Shown: in pieces, positions 1 to 8,221 of the stretch | Layout: each line of letters begins with the position of its first letter | Position numbering within the stretch: position 1 is the first letter of the stretch | From: Parafilimonas sp. | GTDB lineage: Bacteria; Bacteroidota; Bacteroidia; Chitinophagales; Chitinophagaceae | Reading direction: 5' to 3' | Assembly (NCBI GenBank): GCA_017856455.1 | Contig: JAFMEZ010000007.1 | Location: 1 to 57,000, forward strand | Length of the DNA: 57,000 nucleotides | Notes under the pieces: generated by a model | Seen by the model: only the letters and a program-made list of their open reading frames with translations | The model's database searches: none | Told to the model about the DNA's origin: nothing | Made by a program: the position numbers and the translations under genes

Positions 1-1322
1 ACCAATGAGCGGATGAATTCGTTGGAGGCTGCTGGATCAAGACTCCTGATTAATTTTTCTTTTTTCCATTGTTTTGCATGGAGGGGAACAAATCCCAATG
101 CTAGAAAATCATTTTTATCAATCAGTACACATGAATACTCTTTTTCATTCCTGCCCATGCCAAACAAAGCAAGTGATGGTTGTTCATATTGCAAAGACTG
201 AATTGCATTACTCACTTTCTTGTTGTACTGAGTGATATTTTCTTCATCCTCACAAACACCTTCACAAAAATTTTCTTCCCTGCCTACGCAAAAAACTTTT
301 TCGTCTTGAAGGAAGCACATCTTTGGACATAATGCATGTTCTCGTGCTATTTTATTCAAGATTCTAATCCCGTCAATTTGAAGCGGGAATGTATAATGAG
401 GATAGATGTTTTTTTTCTTCTTAACTATTCCCAAACGAACAATTCCCCTTTGGTCAGTATAACTGCAAATGCCAAATCTATTTTCGAATTTTTTTTGAGA
501 GCGATTGAATTGAGGCCAAATTTTTTTAATCTCAATACTTTCCATTACACTCATCATGATTTCATTTCCACACTCTTTGTAGCTTATTTTATGTACTAGT
601 CTGATCAATTCCTGCTTTCTCTTGCTGGTTGAATTATTGGAAAAGTGACTGATTACTCTTTTTTGCAAACGCTTTGCTTTACCTACATAAATAACTTTTC
701 CTTTTCCGTCATGAAAATAATAGATCCCAGGCGTGTTCGGCATTTTATCGAGATCTTCATTGTTCAAATGAATGGGCAAATAAGCGTCCCTGCTGCCTTT
801 TTTCAACATTTGCTGAATATGCTTGTGCTTGTCATTCTCCAACAATTGATGAAAAAGCTGAGCAGTGGCAAAAGCATCACCCATTGCACGATGTCTTTGC
901 TTGATACCAATATTGAGCGATCGGCATAGATTACCAAGACTATAACTGGGAAGATTTTGAAAGATTTTTCTACTCAATCGAACAGTGCAAAGTTTTCTGC
1001 TCTGCAAAAGCATACCATGTTGTGAAAGCTGATGAGCGATGAACGAGAAATCAAAATTTACATTGTGAGCAACAAATGTTTTGTGTTGAAGTAATTCAAA
1101 TACTTCTCTTGCTATTTGTCCGAATATCGGTGCATCCTTTACCATCTCATCTGAGATGCCAGTAAGTTTCTCAATGAAAAGTGGAATAGATTGAAGGGGG
1201 TTCACCAAACTATTGTAAGTATGCATGATTTCTTTACCATCTGTAATCACAATGGCAATTTCTGTGATACTGCCTGTGCTGGCATTTCCACCTGTTGTTT
1301 CTATATCAACAATTGCATACAT
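1..1322 (-). CDS. DEDDh 3'-5' exonuclease fused to a GIY-YIG nuclease domain (partial)
   Basis: The gene enters from its start at 1322 and runs off the left edge, so about 440 N-terminal residues are visible. Residues 1-160 form a DnaQ/epsilon-type exonuclease: DIETTGG (Asp6, Glu8), HNVNFDF (Asp91) and HRAMGDA (His144, Asp149) are the DEDDh catalytic motifs. After a short linker, PGIYYF (198-203) and IYVGKAKRLQKRV (211-223) open a GIY-YIG domain like the N-terminal nuclease of UvrC/Cho, with a later Glu in MESIEIKKIWPQFN. A Cys-bearing region of unknown role follows. This DnaQ-UvrC architecture occurs in several phyla, and a repair or DNA-end-processing role is inferred from the domains. Start: ATG at 1320-1322; a second in-frame ATG does not exist before the first catalytic Asp. 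A TAGTTTTG -7 box lies 18 bases upstream. Confidence 0.88.
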   Translation of the reverse strand, partial: MYAIVDIETTGGNASTGSITEIAIVITDGKEIMHTYNSLVNPLQSIPLFIEKLTGISDEMVKDAPIFGQIAREVFELLQHKTFVAHNVNFDFSFIAHQLSQHGMLLQSRKLCTVRLSRKIFQNLPSYSLGNLCRSLNIGIKQRHRAMGDAFATAQLFHQLLENDKHKHIQQMLKKGSRDAYLPIHLNNEDLDKMPNTPGIYYFHDGKGKVIYVGKAKRLQKRVISHFSNNSTSKRKQELIRLVHKISYKECGNEIMMSVMESIEIKKIWPQFNRSQKKFENRFGICSYTDQRGIVRLGIVKKKKNIYPHYTFPLQIDGIRILNKIAREHALCPKMCFLQDEKVFCVGREENFCEGVCEDEENITQYNKKVSNAIQSLQYEQPSLALFGMGRNEKEYSCVLIDKNDFLALGFVPLHAKQWKKEKLIRSLDPAASNEFIRSL

Positions 1323-1339
1323 CTTCGAGAAATAATTGT

Positions 1340-1347
1340 CAAAACTA
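1340..1347 (-). promoter_or_regulatory. Bacteroidota -7 promoter box for the exonuclease gene
   Basis: On the minus strand this reads TAGTTTTG, a full match to the Bacteroidota TAnnTTTG -7 element. Its end lies 17 bases before the ATG, which predicts a leader of about 12 bases. No clear TTTG -33 element was found at the expected spacing. Confidence 0.4.
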
Positions 1348-1382
1348 ATGACTAATATTTCTCGATGTACTTCTTTAGGTTC

Positions 1383-1817
1383 TTATTTAAAGTGAAAATT
1401 AAAATGTTTCTCCATTTCTGTCTCAATAGCACGAATAGGAATCTTTGAACAAGCCTTATTTTCAATCCATACCCCATTCATTGTCTTGCTTTTATTGATG
1501 GCATTTTGTAATTCAAATCTTGTATCACCTGAGCCTAAAATTAATATCGCATTCGCATGATCAAGATTTGAAACCACTTCTTTGATAAAATGGTGCAATG
1601 TGTTATTTTGTTTTCCCTGTAATTTCTTCTCTCTTGAAATTGTTGTGCCAAAGAGTCCTGTTTTGTTAGTGGTCTCACCCTTAAATCTTTGCAGAAAGGG
1701 GACATGCGATTTGATCTTGATGTAGTCTTTATTCCCGTCAGGCAATATCTTTATGATGGTGGCTTGCTTTTTGTCAATCCAAACACCATATCTGTTCTGT
1801 TGAACCGTTTTTTTCAT
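1383..1817 (-). CDS. Small soluble protein of unknown function
   Basis: I do not recognise this 144-residue protein with confidence. It has no signal peptide or membrane segment and is rich in Lys and Ile. It starts with a GVWIDKKQATII strand (about residues 11-22) and has a later GVWIENKAC segment, with ILILGSGDTRFELQNAI (about 93-109) between them. The Gly-x-x-Asp/Glu pattern and alternating strands faintly recall the peptide-release-factor domain 2-like (baeRF/host-attachment) fold. That is only a resemblance by eye. It lies alone between the exonuclease fusion (same strand, 60 bases downstream) and divergent valS. Start: ATG at 1815-1817, since the protein begins sensibly at MKKTVQQNRYG. 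Confidence 0.6.
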   Translation of the reverse strand: MKKTVQQNRYGVWIDKKQATIIKILPDGNKDYIKIKSHVPFLQRFKGETTNKTGLFGTTISREKKLQGKQNNTLHHFIKEVVSNLDHANAILILGSGDTRFELQNAINKSKTMNGVWIENKACSKIPIRAIETEMEKHFNFHFK

Positions 1818-1968
1818 ATAATAATTTGATTTTCATGTGATTAATTCATCTGCCAATGTATATTCTCTTTAACTTGTATTCAATGATTGCACTCATTCAT
1901 TCATATGATAATCCTCTGAGAGCCAAGATTTTATTGTTACCTTTACGCCCCAAAATAGATGCCTGAAG

Positions 1969-4629
1969 ATGGAGATGTCTAAAAATTTTGACTTCAAAGC
2001 TGCCGAGGCCAAGTGGTATCAACACTGGTTGGAGAAAAAGTATTTCGAGAGCACACCAGATGAACGTGAGCCATACACTGTTGTAATACCTCCACCTAAT
2101 GTTACAGGTATTCTGCACATGGGACATTGCCTCAACAATACCATACAAGATATATTGGTTCGTCGTGCCCGCATGATGGGTAAGAATGCATGTTGGGTCC
2201 CTGGTACAGATCATGCTTCAATTGCAACCGAAGCGAAGGTGGTTCAGATGCTCAGAGAGAGAGGTATTCAAAAAGCAAGTTTAAGCAGGGAAGAGTTTTT
2301 GAAATACGCGTGGGAATGGAAAGAAAAATATGGTGGAATCATCTTGCAGCAATTGAAAAAACTTGGCTGCTCGTTGGATTGGAATAGAACAAGTTTTACA
2401 ATGGATCCTGATTATTATCGATCAGTGATTCAGGTATTCAATGTTTTGTATGAGAAGGGATACATCTATCGCGGAAAACGAATGATCAATTGGGATCCCC
2501 GAGCCAAGACTGCGCTAAGCGATGAAGAGGTTATTTTCAAGGAAGTTCAAGGAAAATTATATCACTTAAAGTATCAACTGATCAATTCAAATGGTACTGA
2601 ATTGCCGTTATCAGAGCAGTCAATCATTATCGCAACTGTTCGACCAGAAACTATTTTAGGGGATGCCGCCATTGCTGTTCATCCTGATGATGAACGCTAC
2701 AAACATCTGATTGGCTCTCATGCGTTGGTTCCTTTGATTAAACGTAAGATTCCAATCATCGCTGATGAATATGTTGCAATGGATTTTGGAACTGGAGCGC
2801 TGAAAATTACGCCTGCTCATGATATGAATGACTATCAAATTGGGATCAAACATGGACTGGAAGTCTTTGAGATCCTCAATGAAGATGGCACACTCAATCA
2901 AGATGCCCAATTATTTGTTGGCAAAGACAGATTTGAAGCGAGAAAGGAGATTGTTACATTATTAGAATCACAAGGGCATGTAGAAAAAATTGAAGAATAT
3001 ACACACCAGGTTGGATTTTCTGAGAGAACTGATGTAGTGGTTGAACCACGATTATCTCTTCAATGGTGGGTGGACATGAAGAAGATTTCATCTCCTGCTT
3101 TGAATGCAGTGAATGACGGAGAGATAGACTTCCATCCAGCAAAATTCAAAAATCTTTACAGGCATTGGATGGAAAACATCAAAGACTGGTGTATATCACG
3201 TCAGTTATGGTGGGGCCATCAAATACCTGCATGGTATGATGATCAGGGAAGGTTTGTAGTTGCAATGGATGAGGCGGATGCCAAACAAAAATTTACTGCC
3301 CAATATAAAATTGAACATCCAATTTTAAAACAGGATGAAGATTGTCTTGATACTTGGTTCTCATCATGGCTATGGCCTTTTGAAGTATTTAAAGGATTAT
3401 CCAATCCTGGAAACAATGATGTAAAGTATTATTATCCAACTCAAACACTTGTTACTGCGCCAGAAATTATTTTCTTCTGGGTTGCACGTATGATTATGGC
3501 TGGATATGAATTCATAGGCGAGAAGCCATTTAAAGATGTTTATTTTACTGGAATTGTGCGTGACAATTTGGGTCGAAAAATGTCAAAGCAATTGGGTAAT
3601 TCACCTGATCTGCTTGAAATGATTGATGATATTGGTGCAGATGCAGTTCGATTTGGTATTTTGATTGCATCTCCAGCAGGTAACGATCTACTGTGGGATA
3701 AAGCTTCGAATGAACAGGGGAGAAATTTCATCAATAAAATTTGGAATGCACTTAAATTGATTCAGTTGTGGAAAGAGAGAGCCAAGACTGATCTCACAGC
3801 TGAAGAGATTTCTCTTTCAAATGATTGGCCACATCAATGGTTTGAAGCGCGCCTTCATCAAGCATTACAGGAAGTAGATCAATTGATGGATCAGTTTAAA
3901 CTGAGTGAAGCATTGAAGACGCTATATTCATTGATTTGGGATGATTATTGCAGTTGGTATCTGGAGTGGATCAAACCTGGTTTTGAGAAACCAATGGATC
4001 AAAAGCATATTGATAAAGCAATTGCCTATTTCGAAGTATTGCTTGAAAGACTCCATCCATTCATGCCATTTGTAACTGAAGAAATGTATCATCTTCTCAA
4101 AGATCAGTCTGTTGATATTTGTGTAAAACAGATTGATCAAAGCTATAAGGGGAAAACAGTGGATAGTAAAACCTTAAGCAATGGAGAAACGCTAAAGGAG
4201 GCTATAACAGCGATTCGTGATGCAAGGCTTAAGGCACAATTAAAAAATAAAGAATCGATAAATATTCATTGTAGTGCAAAAAATGCTGATCAATGGAATG
4301 CTATCAGTGAATTGCTTTCAAAACAGGTTAATGCTGCATCATTTGATTTTACCAACGATACAATTGGTGATTCTATTCAACTGGTAATTGGTGGGGATAA
4401 GTTTTTCATCACTTCAAATCAAGCGATTGATACATCCGGTCAGCGCAAACAATTGGAAAATGACCTTGCATATTACAAGGGTTTTCTTTCATCTGTTGAA
4501 AAGAAACTTTCCAATGAAAAGTTTGTTCAAAATGCCAAGCCAGATGTAGTGGAAATGGAAAAGAAAAAGCAAGCTGATGCATTAGAAAAAATAAAACTGA
4601 TTGAAGAGAGTCTTGCGAATCTCTCATAA
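1969..4629 (+). CDS. valS: Valyl-tRNA synthetase
   Basis: Class I aminoacyl-tRNA synthetase that charges tRNA-Val with valine in the cytoplasm. The HIGH motif appears as HMGH (about residues 50-53, after PPPNVTG) and the KMSKS motif as KMSKQ (537-541). Between them lies the CP1 editing domain, with the conserved threonine-rich TVRPETILGDAA stretch. After the catalytic core come the anticodon-binding helices and a C-terminal lysine-rich coiled coil (about 820-886) typical of ValRS. Length 886 is normal for the family. ATG 1969 gives MEMSKNF; ATG 1975 (MSKNF) is equally possible. A near-consensus -7 box TACCTTTA lies at 1938-1945. It is followed by a terminator-like hairpin that overlaps the start of the next gene. 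Confidence 0.97.
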   Translation: MEMSKNFDFKAAEAKWYQHWLEKKYFESTPDEREPYTVVIPPPNVTGILHMGHCLNNTIQDILVRRARMMGKNACWVPGTDHASIATEAKVVQMLRERGIQKASLSREEFLKYAWEWKEKYGGIILQQLKKLGCSLDWNRTSFTMDPDYYRSVIQVFNVLYEKGYIYRGKRMINWDPRAKTALSDEEVIFKEVQGKLYHLKYQLINSNGTELPLSEQSIIIATVRPETILGDAAIAVHPDDERYKHLIGSHALVPLIKRKIPIIADEYVAMDFGTGALKITPAHDMNDYQIGIKHGLEVFEILNEDGTLNQDAQLFVGKDRFEARKEIVTLLESQGHVEKIEEYTHQVGFSERTDVVVEPRLSLQWWVDMKKISSPALNAVNDGEIDFHPAKFKNLYRHWMENIKDWCISRQLWWGHQIPAWYDDQGRFVVAMDEADAKQKFTAQYKIEHPILKQDEDCLDTWFSSWLWPFEVFKGLSNPGNNDVKYYYPTQTLVTAPEIIFFWVARMIMAGYEFIGEKPFKDVYFTGIVRDNLGRKMSKQLGNSPDLLEMIDDIGADAVRFGILIASPAGNDLLWDKASNEQGRNFINKIWNALKLIQLWKERAKTDLTAEEISLSNDWPHQWFEARLHQALQEVDQLMDQFKLSEALKTLYSLIWDDYCSWYLEWIKPGFEKPMDQKHIDKAIAYFEVLLERLHPFMPFVTEEMYHLLKDQSVDICVKQIDQSYKGKTVDSKTLSNGETLKEAITAIRDARLKAQLKNKESINIHCSAKNADQWNAISELLSKQVNAASFDFTNDTIGDSIQLVIGGDKFFITSNQAIDTSGQRKQLENDLAYYKGFLSSVEKKLSNEKFVQNAKPDVVEMEKKKQADALEKIKLIEESLANLS

Positions 4630-4659
4630 AAGAAAGAAATCGATAAATCTTTTTATATT

Positions 4660-4692
4660 AGGTCTCAAATTATTCTAATGAGACCTTTTTTT
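4660..4692 (+). terminator. Rho-independent terminator overlapping the next start codon
   Basis: A perfect 8-bp stem (AGGTCTCA 4660-4667 with TGAGACCT 4679-4686) encloses an 11-base loop and is followed by seven Ts ending at 4692. Position and form fit the end of the valS transcript. The 3' arm and the T-tract are also the first codons of the amidohydrolase gene at 4678 (M-R-P-F-F). Confidence 0.75.
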
Positions 4693-6114
4693 GTACTGCT
4701 TATTTCATCATTCATTTCATTGATCACATTTGGTCAGGATCATTCAAAATCTATTTTGAAATTTCTTGATCAGCATCAATCCAGATTTGATTCAATGGCA
4801 TATACTATTTGGAAATGGGCTGAGCCTGGATTTCTGGAAGAGAAAACCACTTCTCTTATGCAAGATGAATTAAAAAAAGAAGGTTTCTCCATTCAAACTC
4901 AAATTGCAAATATTCCTACTGCATTTATTGCATCATATGGAACGGGAAAACCTATCATTGGCATATTGGCTGAGATGGATGCCTTACCTGGATTATCGCA
5001 AGAACCATCTGCTGAAAGAAAAGCAATTGTTGAGGGTGGTTATGGTCATGCATGTGGACATAATTTATTTGGAGCAGGGTCTATTGCAGCTGTCATCGCA
5101 TTGAAAAAATGGATGGAGGAGAATCATATCAATGGTACCATTAGATTGTATGGTACTCCAGCAGAAGAAGGAGCTGGTGGCGGGAAAACATATCTTGTGA
5201 GAGCTGGTGTTTTCAAAGATGTAGATGCAGTTCTTCACTGGCATCCTGGAGATCATAATAGTGCTAGTCCATCTTCAACACTTGCATATAAAGTTGCTAT
5301 GTTTAGATTCAAGGGACTCGCTGCGCATGCAGCAGCAGCACCAGATAAGGGAAGATCAGCATTGGATGGAGTAGAGGCCATGAACTATATGATGAATATG
5401 ATGAGAGAACATGTGCCTCAAGAAACGCGTATCCATTATGTAATTAAGAAAGGAGGCGTTACTTCAAATATTGTTCCTGATTTTGCTGAAGTGGAATACA
5501 CCATAAGAACACCAACTTTGAATGGACTAAAAAATATTTGGAATAGATTGACAAATGTTGCCGAAGCCGCAGCATTAGGAACTGGAACTACAGTAGCTCA
5601 TGAGGTGATGACGGGATTGTATAATACCTTGCCAAATGAAACACTTGCCAAGATGATGCAAAAGAATCTTGATTTGGTTGGTGGTATAAAGTATACTGAG
5701 TTTGAAACATTATTTGCAGATATGATCAGAAAAACAGTTTCATCCACTGATCTGCCACCAGTTGCATCAGCTGCACAAGTGGAGCCTTATGCTTTAAATG
5801 GACTCACTTCTGCTTCTACAGATGTTGGAGATGTAAGCTGGGTGGTGCCAACTGCTGGATTATCCACTGCAACATGGGTTCCAGGTGTCCCTGCGCATAG
5901 TTGGCAAGCAGTTGCATGCGACGGTATGTCAATTGGATTTAAGGGTATGCAAGTGGCTGCAAAAACAATTGCATTGACAGGGAAAGATATTTTCTTAAAA
6001 CCTGATGTATTGAAAACTGCCACTGATGAATTGAATAAAGCCAGGGGTGTAGACTTCAAATATGAATCACTTGCAGGAGACCGAAAAGCTCCTTTGGATT
6101 ACAGAAAGCAATAA
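4678..6114 (+). CDS. Secreted M20 family amidohydrolase (AbgB-like)
   Basis: Zinc-dependent M20D metallohydrolase of 478 residues, most like p-aminobenzoyl-glutamate hydrolase subunit B and related N-acyl-amino-acid hydrolases. A signal peptide occupies about residues 1-20 (MRPFFVLLISSF...TFGQ), so it is predicted periplasmic. Metal and catalytic motifs: EMDALPG (99-105), GHACGH (123-128), TPAEEGAGGG (161-170, with the Glu pair) and HWHPGDHN (188-195). The middle part with GLAAHAAAAPDKGRSALD is the dimerisation domain. The substrate cannot be told from sequence. The first codons coincide with the 3' arm of a terminator-like hairpin after valS. The gene ends base-to-base against convergent mtaB (stop 6114, opposite stop from 6115). 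Confidence 0.9.
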   Translation: MRPFFVLLISSFISLITFGQDHSKSILKFLDQHQSRFDSMAYTIWKWAEPGFLEEKTTSLMQDELKKEGFSIQTQIANIPTAFIASYGTGKPIIGILAEMDALPGLSQEPSAERKAIVEGGYGHACGHNLFGAGSIAAVIALKKWMEENHINGTIRLYGTPAEEGAGGGKTYLVRAGVFKDVDAVLHWHPGDHNSASPSSTLAYKVAMFRFKGLAAHAAAAPDKGRSALDGVEAMNYMMNMMREHVPQETRIHYVIKKGGVTSNIVPDFAEVEYTIRTPTLNGLKNIWNRLTNVAEAAALGTGTTVAHEVMTGLYNTLPNETLAKMMQKNLDLVGGIKYTEFETLFADMIRKTVSSTDLPPVASAAQVEPYALNGLTSASTDVGDVSWVVPTAGLSTATWVPGVPAHSWQAVACDGMSIGFKGMQVAAKTIALTGKDIFLKPDVLKTATDELNKARGVDFKYESLAGDRKAPLDYRKQ

Positions 6115-7380
6115 CTACAATTGCCATTCAATCTCTTGGTTTACCCAATCAGATCTGAATGGTGTAGATATTCTCAGATAATTATCTGTATAACCCTCCA
6201 TCATTCCGTTTTTATTTTCTTGTTCAAAAAGGACTTTCCTCTTGCTGCCTTGTTGAGATGCAGTAAAGTATTGTAATTTTTGATAGGAGAGGTTGCGCAA
6301 TATTTTGTTGCGCTGATTTCTTATTTGAATTGGAACAACTTCATTGATTTCAAGTGCTTTTGTATTGTCACGCTCTGAATAGGTAAATACATGTAAGTAG
6401 GATACATCAAGTGAATGAAGAAAATCAAAAGTTTCTTGAAATTCTTCTTCACCCTCAGAAGGGAATCCTACAATAACATCTACGCCAATCGCACATTCTG
6501 GCATCAAAGATTTAATGGTACTGACTTTTTCAGCATATAACTCTCTTTTATACCTTCTCCTCATTTTACCTAGAATAATATTGCTTCCACTTTGCAAGGG
6601 AATATGGAAATGCGGCATGAATTTTTTGCTCTTCGCAACCCATTCAATCAATTCATCCGTTAAGAGATTAGGCTCTATAGATGAGATCCTGTAACGTTGA
6701 ATGCCATCAACATGATCAAGCTCTTTACAAAGACTAAGAAAATCTGTTTCACGTTTACCATCAATCATTCCAAAGTCACCCAAGTTAACACCAGTGAGTA
6801 CGATTTCTTTTACACCTTGCGATGCTAATTTTTGTGCATCGTTAACTACATTTTGAATGGTATTGCTTCTGCTTTGACCCCTTGCCATTGGAATCGTGCA
6901 AAAAGAACAACTATAGTCGCATCCATCTTGAACTTTTAAAAATGTTCTGGTTCTGTCAGTCAATGAAAAAGAAGAATGAAATTTTTCAACTTCCTCTATA
7001 TCACAACTACAGATTTTAGTATCATCACCTTTTGTAAAGTCTTTTAAATGTTTCGGTAAATTAAATTTTTCTGCTGCACCCAAAACCAGATCTACACCTG
7101 GAATATTAGCAATTTCATCAGGCTTTAATTGCGCATAACATCCAGTAATTACAACAACTGCTTTTTCGTTTTTGCGTTGAATTCTTCGAACCAGTTGTCT
7201 GCATTCCTTATCGGCATTGTCTGTTACAGAACAGGTATTGATAACATAAATATCTGCTACATCATCAAATTCTTTTTTAACAAACCCTTCCTGCTCCATC
7301 ATACGTCCCAAAGTTGATGTCTCTGAAAAGTTCAGTTTACAGCCTAATGTATGCAGCGCTATGGTCTTTGATGTTTCCAA
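6115..7380 (-). CDS. mtaB: tRNA t6A37 methylthiotransferase MtaB
   Basis: Radical-SAM methylthiotransferase that adds a methylthio group to N6-threonylcarbamoyladenosine at tRNA position 37. An N-terminal UPF0004 domain begins at HTLGCKLNFSET and carries the three cysteines for one [4Fe-4S] cluster (the Cys in LGCK, INTCSV and TGCYAQ). The radical-SAM CxxxCxxC is in GCDYSCSFCTIP. HTLGCK with that spacing fits MtaB rather than MiaB or RimO. A C-terminal TRAM-like domain ends the protein. No ATG precedes HTLGCK in frame, so the start is a TTG. The open frame allows TTG at 7398, but that codon lies on the -7 box, so TTG 7380 (421 residues, L-E-T-S-K) is preferred. Divergent from plsC. Confidence 0.92.
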   Translation of the reverse strand: METSKTIALHTLGCKLNFSETSTLGRMMEQEGFVKKEFDDVADIYVINTCSVTDNADKECRQLVRRIQRKNEKAVVVITGCYAQLKPDEIANIPGVDLVLGAAEKFNLPKHLKDFTKGDDTKICSCDIEEVEKFHSSFSLTDRTRTFLKVQDGCDYSCSFCTIPMARGQSRSNTIQNVVNDAQKLASQGVKEIVLTGVNLGDFGMIDGKRETDFLSLCKELDHVDGIQRYRISSIEPNLLTDELIEWVAKSKKFMPHFHIPLQSGSNIILGKMRRRYKRELYAEKVSTIKSLMPECAIGVDVIVGFPSEGEEEFQETFDFLHSLDVSYLHVFTYSERDNTKALEINEVVPIQIRNQRNKILRNLSYQKLQYFTASQQGSKRKVLFEQENKNGMMEGYTDNYLRISTPFRSDWVNQEIEWQL

Positions 7381-7387
7381 ACGGCTG

Positions 7388-7395
7388 CAAAGATA
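7388..7395 (-). promoter_or_regulatory. -7 promoter box for mtaB
   Basis: Minus strand TATCTTTG matches TAnnTTTG exactly. Transcription would begin near 7381-7382, at or next to TTG 7380, implying a nearly leaderless mRNA. This also argues against the longer reading frame start at 7398. Confidence 0.5.
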
Positions 7396-7409
7396 CAACG
7401 CCTAAAGTG

Positions 7410-7417
7410 TATATTTG
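7410..7417 (+). promoter_or_regulatory. -7 promoter box for plsC-priA
   Basis: TATATTTG matches TAnnTTTG and ends 16 bases before the GTG of plsC. With the oppositely oriented box at 7388-7395 it makes a compact divergent promoter pair only 14 bases apart. Confidence 0.5.
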
Positions 7418-7433
7418 AACATAATATTGACTT

Positions 7434-8213
7434 GTGAAGTACCTTGTTTTACCATTTCAAATCATTTATTGCCTATATGCATATGCATTATTCATACTGA
7501 TTATTTTAATCCTTTTCCCTTGTGTGTTGATTTGCTTTCCTTTTGGAAGAGTTAAAGGGGGAAACATCATGTATGCGTTGTTTAGATTTTTTGGTGGATG
7601 GTGGTTTATGTTGGTTGGAATTCACCAACAGTATATTTATGAATCAACCCCCTCAAGAAATCAACAATATATATTTATTGCAAATCATATTGCATATGTC
7701 GATGCAATTATCACAATTTTATCCATCAAAAATCATTTTAGACCAATTGGTAAAGCAGAATTGCTAAAGGTGCCCATATTTGGTTTTATATACAAATTTT
7801 GTGTTGTTACTGTCAATCGCTCCAGTGCAGAAGATCGCGCACGTAGTCTTGATGATTTGAGAAAGATACTTGCAAGGGGGATTTCGGTGCTGGTTTTTCC
7901 TGAAGGAACTTTCAATATGGCTGATGGACCGGTCAAGGAAATGTATGATGGTGCATTCAAGCTGGCTGTTGAAACAGGCAAGCCGTTACAGCCCATTTTA
8001 TATTTAGACGCATTTGATCGCATGCACTATCGTCATTTCTTTACCTTAACTCCAGGTAAGTCAAGAGTGGTTTATCTTGAACCAATTCATCCTGCTGATT
8101 ATCCAAATGCTGACCATAAAGCATTAAAAAAAATTGCTGAGGAAAAAATGTCAAGTAAATTAATTGAATACAAAGCATCCTGGATCAATAAGAAATATTT
8201 TCACAAATCTTAG
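7434..8213 (+). CDS. plsC: 1-acyl-sn-glycerol-3-phosphate acyltransferase
   Basis: Membrane-bound acyltransferase of phospholipid synthesis that converts lysophosphatidic acid to phosphatidic acid. A long hydrophobic N-terminus (about residues 3-38) anchors it in the inner membrane. The catalytic NHxxxxD motif is NHIAYVD (His85, Asp90), and the phosphate-binding FPEGT motif is at 155-159. Length 259 is typical. The start is GTG at 7434 (GTG AAG TAC), 16 bases after a TATATTTG box; no ATG is available upstream in frame. priA follows after 8 bases, so the two are probably co-transcribed. It could also be a related lyso-ornithine-lipid acyltransferase, which has the same motifs. Confidence 0.88.
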   Translation: MKYLVLPFQIIYCLYAYALFILIILILFPCVLICFPFGRVKGGNIMYALFRFFGGWWFMLVGIHQQYIYESTPSRNQQYIFIANHIAYVDAIITILSIKNHFRPIGKAELLKVPIFGFIYKFCVVTVNRSSAEDRARSLDDLRKILARGISVLVFPEGTFNMADGPVKEMYDGAFKLAVETGKPLQPILYLDAFDRMHYRHFFTLTPGKSRVVYLEPIHPADYPNADHKALKKIAEEKMSSKLIEYKASWINKKYFHKS

Positions 8214-8221
8214 ATTTAAAC

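Noticed and set aside
336-929. Two plus-strand open frames at the left end
   Set aside because: They are opposite the exonuclease/GIY-YIG gene, whose catalytic motifs are clear on the minus strand.
1897-2214. Minus-strand open frame across the valS start
   Set aside because: Overlaps the HMGH catalytic region of valS and lacks protein-like features.
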